This document shows positions 1-10,475 of a DNA stretch of 64,000 nucleotides, piece after piece; position 1 is the stretch's first letter, and each line of letters begins with the position of its first letter. Position numbers and translations under genes: made by a program. The stretch is taken from positions 1,721,078 through 1,785,077 of the forward strand of contig JABBOT010000014.1 of NCBI GenBank assembly GCA_016165875.1, given 5' to 3'. The DNA comes from Acanthopleura granulata (Eukaryota; Mollusca; Polyplacophora; Chitonida; Chitonidae). Below the pieces are notes generated by a model, which was not told the DNA's origin, made no database searches, and was given only the letters and a program-made list of their open reading frames with translations.

Positions 1-635
1 TCGTTTTCTTCGCTCTTCAATGTACATGTCAAGAGGAAGCACTTGAACAGTGATCGCGTAAGTGACATCACAGTGGTAGCAGGTGCTTTTCCGAAGGAGA
101 AAAATAACCTCTCCCCTGATTGGTTAAAAGTCATAACGACTAAAGCGACGTTTTCGCTTTTCTCAAAGTGGGCGTTTTTGATCACTTTGAACTGCAAACA
201 GTGTTGACATTTTTCTGTTTCACACGTGGGAACGTTCGCCTCTAGCTTACAAAATAGGATACATCCCTGGCATTCAGGTTTTCTCCAGCCATAAAACAGG
301 CCGCCGTTGTACAAGTGAGAAATTCCTTAGTACATGTATATGATGTTAAAAGTGATGGTATAAATGAATTAACTTTGCGGAGAAAAATCCACAAACATTG
401 AAAATTTAAGGAGTGGTCAGCTTGCTAAGGTTTGTGCAGGCTTCATCGCGTTGGTAGGCCTATAATGTGGTAGTCGTGGGAATTTACAGCTTATCTTACA
501 GCGTCCATTTAACCTGCCGAACTTTTATTTATTGATAACAAATTTAGTCATTCTTCAGATTTCTCGATTTTACAATACGAATTAGCTTGCACAGCATTGC
601 ACAATTGAGCAGTACTTGAAGTTGTGTTTTTACAG
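1..635. other. Upstream intron or flank of the TIR receptor gene
   Basis: I see no convincing exon here. The first recognisable exon starts at 636 behind the acceptor TTTTTACAG and begins inside a codon. The stretch is therefore most likely the intron before it, with the signal peptide and start of the EMI domain lying upstream of the window. Confidence 0.5.
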
Positions 636-3600
636 TCTGCAATATAGAATTGTGTACGAAACCAATGTGCGGCTAGGTACAGAGACACGAGACCGGAAGG
701 TGTGCTGTCCAGGATTGACGGGGGACAACTGCGATATAGGTAAAGACTATTATAAAGATACTATCCGTAACATTTATTTCCGTACTGTACTGTACTAAAG
801 GGAAGACACAACTGATATAGTCCTAGGTCTGATGCCAAGAAAAAATCTCATAAAACTGAGAATAAAACCAGTTAACTTTTCAAATTGGCCAAAAAAGCAA
901 CTCTTCGAAAACGTCCTTTAAAGTCGGATTTTTTTCAAAGGCGGTCAAAAAAGAAACTTCTGCTTGTCTGATTTTCTCTCTGTCTTATCTAAGCTGCATG
1001 TCCAGAGGCAGTGCAGGGATTTCGCTAGAACATCCGCCAATATCCTGGAATGACTGAATTGTTGTCACTTATCAACACATTCTATAGGAATATTTGAAGC
1101 CCAGTTCTCTACACACGTAAATTCGAAGGTCGACGTATTATACATCGATATAATATTGTCAAAAGAAGGAAGAAAAAAATGTGTAAAGTTATTTTCCAAA
1201 ATGAGAGGACGCAGACCTAAACGGCCGTGGCCACTTTGTTAGGATCTGCTTAGTGACTCAGCTCCATAAATCAGCTCCATAACACATATTTCTTACAACG
1301 CCATGCGATACTATACCATCGCCAAGCCCCTGGCTGTTTAAAATTCATGTTCCCTTTTTCTTTCTTTTTTTTTTTTTTTCATAACCAGGCACGATTGTTC
1401 CAAACACTACAACAACAACTAGGACAACAACAACGACCACGACAACAACAACGACAACTCCACGAAGAACAAGAACAACAAGAACAACAGCAACAACTAG
1501 GACAACTCCACCAACGACAACAAGAACGACACAACGACTGCGGACAGAAACCACAAAACGCCCATCATCCCTGCCAACAGAAACAACATCCCAGGAACGA
1601 ACAACAAAAATCAGAACAACAGTTTGGCCACAAACAACAAGAACACCATCTCTACCAACACCAACAATACCACGTTACAGCACATTAAGGCCCTGGATAA
1701 CAAAATCAACGTCATTAAGGACAACGACAGGAGTTATAACGGATGCCGCAACAACATCGACGTTCACTACATTAACGGCTAGCACGAACGTAGCTACCTC
1801 ACAGACTCCTGGATCAAAACCACCATCATCTGTCTGTGGCAATGAGACGCCGAAATCCAGGATACTGTCCAGTGATCAACATCTGCAGGCCGTGCCAGCC
1901 AACATCACGTTCGTGTGTCAAGTCCTGTATTTTAAAAACAGCGACAAGAAACCTACGGAAATCGTCTGGTTGGTAAATGGTGTGCCTGTCAAGACGCTGT
2001 TCGAGGTCGACATCATTGAAGGCATTGGAGAGAAGATAGCCGGAGAAAACGTTAGAGGCACTCAAATAATTTCCACCCTGACAGTCGTGAACGCGTCGTC
2101 CTGTATGAAAGGGGACTACGTGTGCCAGGCTAAGGCGGGAGAGTGCCAACACAATTACACTGTGAATCTAGGATGTCCTAAACTGCCCAGGTATTCGCAC
2201 ACTGAATACACCTATGGAAACAGTAAGTGCAATTCGTTTTTCTAATTAACGCCGCGGTCCATGATTTTTAATGCATGCATGTATGGTGGTGGTCAGCTTT
2301 TACCTGGGAAAAACTGAAGTGGTTGGGAAAACCCACAACTGCGGCAGCCAGCATTATCGTTGGACGACCATCCGCAGGTTGCTGGCGGAACATGCGGCTC
2401 CCATACGACCGGAAAGGAAACCAGCCAGAGCTGTGCTTGAACTCAAAGCGACCGCCTTGGTGAGAGGCACCCCGTTCACTTTATTGTAAGCCCTACAAGA
2501 ACGCTAAGTCTGTGGGCTTTTCTTTCACTTTAGTTTGGTACATAAAAACAAAATGTAACCTCTTAGGAAAAAAATATTGTTTTCTTATATTTTAAGGTTG
2601 TTGTCCGCAGATTGTAGCAACGGGATCAGGCCTGGCCTCATCCACGTCAATGAATATTGCCGCTCCGGCCATCTTGGCTGGTCTCCTGGCCTTTGTCATT
2701 ATTGTGTTGCCAATTGTCGTCTACAAACGCAGTCGCGCCATTCAGATTTGGTTCAAGTACTGGTGTGGCCATTTTGAAGACGAAGGTAAGATTTGAATTT
2801 TATACATTATGCATTCACGTGGCATCTAAAATAGTGGCTGTCTGTGAGGACAGCTAGCAATTCGAATAGCTCGATTACTGCGGCCCGCTAAGTTTCAAGT
2901 ACCTAGCTTCAGAAGCTTTTTTTTATCCGCGATTAAATGTGATGACTGAATTCAGTTGGACGTCACAGGTTATAAACTTGTAAGCGAAATCACGTTTAAT
3001 TTCATTTTTATAACATTCTTACACACAACTGTAGAATTCTCTAAATATGAGGGTTCTGAGAGGTATGTCAAAAATATTTCCATTAATTACATTAATTTAA
3101 TTAATTACGCAGAAATAAAAAAATCTCCATAACAGATACGTCTATTATCTGTCAACCCCACTGATCTGAAGCAGGTTATATCCTAAACGTCGTTGTTTGA
3201 GTATTGTAAAGGCATGTCGCTTGAACTTAAAGGTGAACTGTCCACGTTCCTTTTTTCGCTTTACTTAACTGAATGATATACTTGTGATATCACAAAAAAA
3301 ATGATACAAACAAAAGCTTTCATGAGTATATTTGTTTTCGGAAATAAAAATATATGTAACACGAAAAATTACGAAAAGAAAATCGCACATCGCTTTTCAC
3401 CCAGGTGGAAACTGAAGAAAAAGTCAAAAACCCTTTTAAAAAACGAAAATGTCGTGTATGGCCACCGTGGAGATCTAACATACCCCAAAATGATTTTTTT
3501 ACCCTCCTTACGTCTTGTGTATTGCAATTATTTGTGAGGCCTTGATGTCAGTACCGGGACGACTGTGTTTCATGGACCGTTTGGGCAGTTCTAGGTTTGT

Positions 3601-6208
3601 TCACCACTAGTCTACCAATCAGTACGGCGTACAAGCCTTATTGGTACCAATAGACAGGCAGGACCTACGCTCTTGTGTGACAGTGCGCTTCGTAAAAGTG
3701 TAGAACAGTAGTTTCATAGTTATTACATTTAATTATGAATTACAACGCCTTGATTCTTTCTACAAACGGAAAAGCGCAGGCTAACGAATAAAACATATTG
3801 GGTGCTGCTTGAGCACAAACAAAACAAGTCAGTTTATAAATCTGAATAATATTATTTGCGCGAGAATAAATATGGACCTATAAGGCAACTGATAGTGTCA
3901 AGAAAACGAAAAAGAACAAAAACATGGCCACCTCAGAGATACAGGTTTGTATTCTTACATATACTGACCTGTATCTCGGTCTTCTCAACATGTTAAAACT
4001 GTATAACTTACAAAAACGTTCCCTTTAGCCACAAATAATACTCAGCTAGTTATATAATAATAAAGACAATAACGTCACAGAACTTTAAAACAAAGGCACC
4101 TATCGCATCAACAGCGACCAAAAGCCAGTTGATCGATGGCACTTTCACTTGCTGAACGTTTAGCATGAATCCAAAGAAAAGGAACACTATTAAAAGGGCG
4201 GCTGTCAACTTGTTTGGAAGCCTTAACTTCATTTCTTTCTTCTAATAATGATTAGAAAGAACTGTCGGCAACTATTGAGGGAAGAAAGAGCATCTTAAGT
4301 TTGGAATAGCAGCCGAGTCCACCTCAACAGAACACACGTTGCTTGAAAAGGGCGGCTTGCATGCGAGCTTCGGATACTGTCTGACTGGGTCAAATTAACA
4401 AGAAACATTCGTATCGCTTTAGCTATGCAATAGGCCTATATTTGTGATTAAGGCAGCTCCGTAACTGTGCTGCATGGTGGATAACGGATTACAGAAAAGC
4501 TTTGTACCCGTATTAGTTCATACACTCACTTCAAAAAAGGATGTAATTTTACAGCACAAAGTGATGTAAACTGGAACAGGCAACACAAGTGTAAAAATGT
4601 TGCTGCAGTCTAAGGTGTTAGTTTACACTCTATTAGTGTAAAATTATAGGATATGGTGCAAATGTTTACCATACCTGTAAATTTACAAATGTACTGTCCG
4701 TCAGTTCAATAACCAATGTAATTATTTACGTAAAAGAGGTGTTACTAAACAGGTAAATATACGGTAAACATATACTGTTAACTTTGTCTCTCCAGCAGCG
4801 TGTAAATATATAGCAAAACTTACTGGTTACAAAGTTGTTAGCACGTTTTACTGTAATACTACACCATTTGTTTTTTCAGTCCTGTATTCAGCTCTAAAGC
4901 TTATACGTTCTGTTTCATGTTATTTCAGACGGCAAATTGTACGATGTCTACGTATCCTTCGACATCGAAGATCAAACAACGCTACGGTTTGTTCTCTGTA
5001 ACATTCGACAGTTTCTGCAGCAGAATGATTATACGGCATTCGTGTTTCCCTTGGATTCGCAACCAGGGACGAGTGAGTGTATAAACACCATTTGCAATTT
5101 TGGGATTTATTACTTTACGCCATACGCAGGAATATTTCAATTACATATAATTTCATCAGTTTGGGTAAGCACAGATTAAACCATAAGGCTGCACTAGCTA
5201 AACCCTTCTGCCACAGAGGCCCCATCATTTTAGTTCAAGAGAAGATATCTTCAACCAGCGATAGGCTATAGGCAAACGGCCACGTCAGTCTCCTCGACCG
5301 CACTTGAGCGTCCTCTACCGCCTATTGTTGTAAATTCCACACAAATAGTGACAGTCTACTATTCACCCTCGATCTGGATGGCCGGGTTTGTAAACCACTC
5401 CTACCTACAGCCAGCTCAACAAATCATGTTCGAACATATTTATATAAAAAATGTACGTGGTGTATAATATTTTGGATATGCATGCACTGTAATTTTTATA
5501 CAATCCGTCTTCCCTGATATAAGGGAAGATCTTCGAGGGTAGAAATGTAGACATGACAAAAAGCTTGGCAGTCGTGGTAAATTAAGAGTATCTTACGTGA
5601 AATGAACATTTTTGGGTCTTCTGTCGCCAGTATAGATGTGAACAACTTTGTAATCCAGCATTACGTCAAAACCTATGAAGACATAGATTTGGAAAGAAAC
5701 AGTATATAATAATTAATAATAATTCTATTACGTATTATTTTAACTCTTACCAAATTTTCACATATTAACATCTGCGTTTTGATGAAATACACGTGGATAC
5801 TGTTTATTTTTAATTCATTAACTCTTACCATTCACAGGCAGAGCTGACAACATAGTAGAAGCCATGGGTCAGAGCCGACGAGTGATGCTCATTTTTAGCG
5901 ATACATATCGTTCTTGCGAGTGGTGTCGCTTTGAATTCTTAACGGCACAGAGGCTATTCATCGACGAACGATTGAACATTATCCCTGTACTTTTCCAGGA
6001 AACCAGCAAACTGATTTTAAAAGACGAGGATTTTTCAACTGTACTCAATTTTATCCCATCAATTCACGTATCTACAGACTGGGAAAGCGGAATTCCGCCC
6101 TCAGCTTCGAAAAAATTAAGACTGCGCATGCCCAAAAAACGGAAAACAAAGGTGCCATCTCGTAGAAGTTGTAACCTGGAACTACGGACGTGCAATTTAC
6201 AGTCTTAA
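636..6208 (+). CDS. EMI-like / Thr-rich stalk / Ig / TM / TIR receptor, 5' end missing
   Basis: Five exons join in one frame: 636-739, 1389-2222, 2597-2785, 4929-5072 and 5838-6208 (stop at 6206-6208). All four introns are phase 1 with GT/AG ends, giving about 546 visible residues. Exon 1 ends in RKVCCPGLTGDNCDIG, the signature of an EMI domain C-terminus. Exon 2 starts with about 140 residues rich in Thr and Pro (a mucin-like stalk), then one Ig domain with cysteines in FVCQV and DYVCQA and sequons NIT, NAS and NYT. Exon 3 carries the membrane helix (AILAGLLAFVIIVLPIVVY) followed by a basic stop-transfer segment. Exons 4-5 form the TIR domain: box 1 YDVYVSF, and SCEWCRFEF with the conserved Trp/Cys/Glu. 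Its tail is basic (KKRKTK). By family knowledge, Ig-TIR proteins are IL-1-receptor-like innate immune receptors that signal through TIR adaptors; joining to an EMI-like module is unusual. The ligand is unknown. The start codon and signal peptide lie upstream of the window. Confidence 0.88.
1389..1800 (+). repeat. Coding ACA/ACN-rich repeat for the Thr-rich stalk
   Basis: This 5' part of exon 2 is a near-microsatellite of ACA, ACG, ACT and CCA codons. It is open in the receptor frame and would be heavily O-glycosylated. The same tract gives spurious Gln-rich and Val-rich ORFs in other frames. Confidence 0.8.
2275..2480 (-). mobile_element. tRNA-derived SINE copy, reverse orientation
   Basis: It shares the family core with the other copies: ...AGCCAGCATTAT..., GACCATCCGCAGGTTGCTGG and GCTTGAACTCAAAGCGACCG. 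The last is the complement of a B-box-like GTTCAAGTCC. The copy sits in the intron between the Ig and membrane exons and is diverged at its A/T-rich end. Confidence 0.7.
2790..4920. other. Long intron before the first TIR exon
   Basis: This 2.1-kb intron separates the membrane exon from TIR exon 1. It is A/T-rich and holds no recognisable exon of the receptor. The only item of note is the small minus-strand ORF at 4050-4232. Confidence 0.6.
4050..4232 (-). CDS. Possible small two-helix membrane protein, antisense in an intron
   Basis: A 60-codon ATG-initiated frame runs antisense inside the intron. It has a basic N-terminus (KLRLPNK), a hydrophobic run (TAALLIVFLFFGFML) and a second hydrophobic run ending at its C-terminus. 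That layout would suit a signal anchor plus a second helix. There is no homology I recognise and no promoter I can point to. A/T-rich introns often yield short hydrophobic frames by chance, so this is only a candidate. Confidence 0.2.
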   Translation of the reverse strand: MKLRLPNKLTAALLIVFLFFGFMLNVQQVKVPSINWLLVAVDAIGAFVLKFCDVIVFIII

Positions 6209-6630
6209 CATATGACATTGTATGTGGGAAACCGCTGCACTTCAGCACATGCTACGAGAGACCAAACTGAAGGATGAAAACAATGAAGTTTAAACTGACG
6301 ATGTTTCCCCTTGACAGCTGGTGAACAGTCAGACACTACTTCTTTCTTGCTGGTGAAATATATCTCTCGTTAAGAAGCAAACATGTTTCTTCTATTTATT
6401 GTTACTTATGGTAACCTGAGCTGAATATCGGCTCCAAGATTAATTCAGTGAAAAGTGGCAGGAAATGAAGACATTGCTACGGCCCATTGCAGGAAACGCC
6501 ACTTGAAGTTGGTGCTCTGAATATATCCTACAGGTCTGCATAAATAGTATCGTTTTCCAGTCTGTTGGATAATGACTTCAGTGACTTCAGAGTACAATAT
6601 TCTTGATTACGGTATTAAATACTAGTAAAA

Positions 6631-6640
6631 AATAAATAAA
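6631..6640 (+). promoter_or_regulatory. Candidate poly(A) signal of the TIR receptor gene
   Basis: Two overlapping AATAAA hexamers lie about 425 bases after the stop codon at 6208. No other coding sequence starts between them and the stop. Confidence 0.4.
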
Positions 6641-7760
6641 TACATGTACATGTTACATATATAGGTTGTTTAGAATATCTGCATTAATTATGAAGATTAA
6701 ATGGGGGCGAGAGTTGTGTAGCGGTTAAATGCGGGCACAAGCCCACACTTGGACAGGGAATTTGTGGATTATCCCCTTCCTCTCTGTTTCTAGAAGGGTC
6801 TTGGTCACAACAAGCGGACGCTTAATAGTTTAGCGCGCGTTTCCCCTGGCGCCCTATATGTGCAACCAGTTACATGCTCAAGTGACCTTGGAAAATATTT
6901 CATTTTTTTTTCGATTAGCAAAAATATGAGTGTGAACCGACAGGATAATTTGGAATACTGTTACAGTTCTCCAACTAGATATTAAATACACACAAAAAAA
7001 TTTGGATCACGTAATCGCATTTTATTATCATGGGAAATCCCTCAGCAAAACGCCTTTTACAATCTATAGCGATATCCGATTTTGACGTTATACTTCTGTC
7101 CTCTGATAAAACAGAAAGTATGAATTACACCACTCCAGTTTTTCACAAATATGTTGCATAGTAACAGTACTTCAGGTTCAAGTAGTTTTTCACTCTACAT
7201 GAAAAAACAAAATTACGGCTCACTCCAGCAACACAGGAGAGTTTCCGATTTTACGATTTACCATCTGGCTGCAAAAGATCCTTTTTCCGATCGGGTTCAT
7301 TTGATTGCCAAGGTCAATTTGCAAAAACAACCAAATCGTTGCAAAAGTTTTGTATGTTTAAAGATTTATAGATTTTCATTGCTTGTTCTTTTCCATGCAG
7401 TACCTATATTAAATGTTGTCCGAATGTGACAATAACCTTCCTGGAGTTTTGCTTTTCATACCCCAAGATTTGAAGTAACCGTAAAACTGAATTCAGCACG
7501 CACCAAAAAAAGGAAAAAAAATGCCTGGTGAAATACATGAAGTTTGATTAATTTGTATTTCGAATTTTTCTGAGTGGTAAAACATACCTACTTCAAAATT
7601 TTGCATGGGGGGAGGGGGGGATTTAGTTTGTATTGGCGTTTTCCGTCCCACTGGGGCGATGCACGCCAGACGGGGTTTGAGGTTGTTAGCATTCGGTAAG
7701 TTATGTTGGTCAGTTAACCAAACAAAAAAAAAGAAAAAAAAAAAAAAATTATGGTGAGGT
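6641..7760. other. Intergenic, no gene seen
   Basis: A/T-rich intergenic DNA. Around 6700-6790 there is a stretch reading GTGTAGCGGTTAAATGC that looks tRNA-like and may be part of another SINE, but I cannot delimit it. A short G-run and an A-run lie near 7610 and 7730. Confidence 0.5.
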
Positions 7761-7762
7761 GT

Positions 7763-7990
7763 CTAGAATCTATGACATCTAGTTAGAAAATTAGCCACAG
7801 CCTGGAATATCTTATTTTGCTGTTTCGTAGGGCTCAATACAGTAACTTCGTTAAAGTGGCGGATGCCCAGGAGGCGTAGTTCTGCGTACATAGTATGACG
7901 GGGGTATGTATGCCGTAGACATCGAAACATAAGGTGGGGAATACTATCCTCCACGAAACATTCCTCGCAGAGTCCTAAAATTTTGCATGG
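7763..7990 (-). pseudogene. C-terminal fragment of a non-LTR retrotransposon (LINE) ORF
   Basis: The minus strand reads CEECFVEDSIPHLMFRC. This has the C-x2-C-x7-H-x4-C spacing and the E(D)..PHL.F.C wording of the zinc-knuckle segment that follows reverse transcriptase in many LINE ORF2 proteins. The frame then ends ...AVANFLTRCHRF and stops, as such ORFs usually do. The upstream reverse transcriptase is absent, so this is a 5'-truncated relic, which is usual for LINE copies. Confidence 0.7.
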
Positions 7991-8880
7991 ATTCCACGGG
8001 TGGACTGTATATAACAGGGCCCAGTGACGTCACAGTACGTCTTTGTTTCAAATAGCAGTATAGGTTGTAACATAGGCCATGCCGGGTTGTGAATCCACGA
8101 CGTTATGTACAAGTGCATGTATATTTAAAATGTCGATATTTAGTAATTATAACATGCACGTGTCATGGGAATCATTCCAAAAGACATCGATGGGCCCAAG
8201 ATTATGATCCCATGGAACAGACCGCCACAAAATCCAACATTCAAATTATTTCAGGTCGGTCAGAAAAGAGAAACAGAATGAATCAATTTATATACCCTTG
8301 GACAGTTTTAAATTCGCATTCTTTAATACATTTTATTTCCAGGGTTCGGTGAATTTTCTTTTAACATATTCGAAGAGACTATAACGAAGAATTTCTATAT
8401 CGTGACTTGTAAATGTGTTAAATTAATAAAGCATAGCCTTGGTGATAAAGGCTAATTAAATGTAAGTACACGAAGATAAAATTTAATGGTTCTGGTTGAA
8501 ACAGAGCTCCATAGAAAATTAATTATTGCCGAAAAAAGACAATCGCAAAATACCGGGAGTGGTATTTCTTGTGAGTACATAAATCGACTATTGGAGGAAA
8601 AATATAGAAGGTTCAGCGTGAAATGATGAAATCAGAAATTTGCGGTCACTCACCGGTATATATCTCTTTCAGCTATTGAGCTATTAACCGAAACTAGGAC
8701 GATTTTGTAAGTCGGTGCCTCGAGATTTTGGATTTGACTACAAGAAAGACACTTGTATTCGCTTGACATGCAACCTCACGGATTAATTGCGTCAACTCAT
8801 AAATCAGTCATACTATGGTGTTTTATTTATCTAGCTATACGATTGTATGGTGTTAATATAATGTTTTTTTTATAGTATAT
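7991..8880. other. Intergenic, no gene seen
   Basis: No coding sequence, repeat family or regulatory site that I can support. It lies between the LINE relic and the first of three clustered SINE copies. Confidence 0.5.
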
Positions 8881-8884
8881 ATAA

Positions 8885-9165
8885 TTTTTTTTTTATTTAT
8901 TTGTGTTTTACGTCGTGTACAAGACCAATTCACCTTATACCTACGATTAAGCCAGCATTATGGTGAGAAGAAACCCGGCATAGGAAATCCATGGCCCGAC
9001 CATCTTGAAGGTTGCTGACAGGCCTTCCCACGAACAACCGGAGAGATGAAATTGACCTCACAGCGACCACATCGGCAAGAGAGAAGCCCCTGGATCACTG
9101 TATGCCTACTGCGCTATACACAGCACGCTAACCACTTAAACCACGGAGCTGTACGTCCCCCCGAA
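8885..9165 (-). mobile_element. tRNA-derived SINE copy, reverse orientation, near full length
   Basis: The complement of the tail and core is readable as TTATTTGTGTTTTACGTCG, then CAGCATTATGGTGAG...GAAACC and CCATCTTGAAGGTTGCTG. The copy ends in the complement of a tRNA-like head (GCTAACCACTTAAACCACGG, the reverse of an A box). It is one of three copies within 1 kb. Confidence 0.8.
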
Positions 9166-9345
9166 CCCCTTATTTATGCCTCAGGATTAGTTAGATCTAT
9201 GTGGCCTAGCTGTGACGCCCGGGTTTGTGGTTTGGAAGTATAGACCTGTCTTGAACCACCGACCGCAAATTTACCAGGTAGACATGGGAAATTAAGAAGA
9301 CGAGACCTAGATTAGAACAGGAGACATAATTACTCAGTCATTTAC

Positions 9346-9570
9346 TGTGTACTTATTTATTTATCTATTTAATATATTTGGTTAGTGTTTTAGGCCTTAC
9401 TCCTTACTCAAGAATATTTCACTTATACGACGACCGCCAGCATTATGCATGCATGACCATCGGCAGGTTGCTGGTGGACTTTCCCAAGTATACTACATTA
9501 ATTGGTGACAGGCACCCGAGTCATTGCGCCGTGTTGATGTGCTAACTCCCTCGGCGACTTTTACTGTGTA
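9346..9570 (-). mobile_element. tRNA-derived SINE copy, reverse orientation
   Basis: The A/T-rich tail ATTTATTTATCTATTTAAT is followed by CTCAAGAATATTTCACTTA and a core with CATCGGCAGGTTGCTGGTGG. It then reads into a diverged head ending near GTGCTAACTCCCTCGGCG. Confidence 0.75.
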
Positions 9571-9639
9571 GGCTATCCGTATCGTATGGGTAGGCCTACA
9601 ATATAACATTGGTATGTTTAGGCTATGTATTTTTTAGTG

Positions 9640-9842
9640 GAGCGGAGGTCGCTGCGTGAGCTCAAGTCCAGCTCATGTTGGCTTCATGTCCGGCCGTATT
9701 CGGGAAGGTCTGGCAGCAATCTGTGAATAATCGAGGGAATCCCATTGAGCTTTGCTCACTCCACCGGCTATAATGCTACCTGTCGTCGTATGAGTGAAAT
9801 ATTCTTGAGTGCGGCATGAAACTCCAAATAAATAAATAAATA
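9640..9842 (+). mobile_element. tRNA-derived SINE copy, forward orientation
   Basis: It begins in the tRNA-like part (GTGAGCTCAAGTCCAGCTC, B-box-like). The core follows: CTGGCAGCAATCTGTG, ATAATGCTACCTGTCGTCG and GTGAAATATTCTTGAGTGCG. It ends in the A/T tail CAAATAAATAAATA. It faces the copy at 9346-9570. Confidence 0.8.
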
Positions 9843-9932
9843 TGTAGTGGTATAGGCCCCTAACATAAGCCTCAAGGGTGGCCTTAAAGCACACTAGATT
9901 TCCACCTGCCTAACACATCGAGATAGTGCAGA

Positions 9933-9974
<42 letters not shown>
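9933..9974. repeat. (TA)n microsatellite
   Basis: About 21 uninterrupted TA units, seen directly. It creates a spurious Tyr/Ile-rich ORF. Confidence 0.95.
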
Positions 9975-9981
<7 letters not shown>

Positions 9982-10179
9982 CCCTACAATACATGCTCAT
10001 GTAGGCCTACACGGACATCAGTCGCCCAGCTGGTCTGAACTACCCTTACGTACGTGTGATATAGTTTTTGGAAACAGGATATTGACGAAGTCGTACTCAG
10101 TTTATACCTCATTCATTGGACTATTCTTAAAAGTTCGGATAAAATGTCAGATCAACTGCTGATCTGGCTACAGCACGAA

Positions 10180-10475
10180 AGCGTAATATTGATCATTGCG
10201 CGAGCGCTTAAAAATTACACGGTGAGAAGTTTGAATAAGAAGTGTGCAAAGGGACATAACTCATACTGTCGGCTTTTCATGAGGAATTCTGGGAAAGGCG
10301 TGCGCCATCGCCATCTTTAATATACATTGATATCCGATGAGTCGGGGTGGCGACGAAAAATATGATATAGTTGTAATTTTAGTGCTTGTTGCTTCACGGC
10401 AATCAAGCTGTGCAAGTCGAACAATACCTCAAGAGCACTATCTGTGGGTCAGTGCTGTGCAATAACGAATCAAAC
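10180..10475 (+). promoter_or_regulatory. Candidate PIP4K2 promoter / 5' UTR
   Basis: It lies directly upstream of the PIP4K2 start codon. It contains CGCCATCTT, the complement of a YY1-type AAGATGGCG, at about 10309-10317. A GGAATTCTGGGAAA stretch of the kind seen in housekeeping promoters is at about 10284. No TATA box is evident. The transcription start cannot be fixed from sequence alone. Confidence 0.35.

Noticed and set aside
1345..1688. Val-rich minus ORF and Gln-rich plus ORF over the Thr-rich stalk
   Set aside because: Both are other frames of the ACA/ACN repeat. The receptor frame is fixed by the flanking exons and the Ig domain.
9926..10162. ORF starting in Tyr/Ile repeats
   Set aside because: Its first third is the (TA)n microsatellite and the rest has no support.
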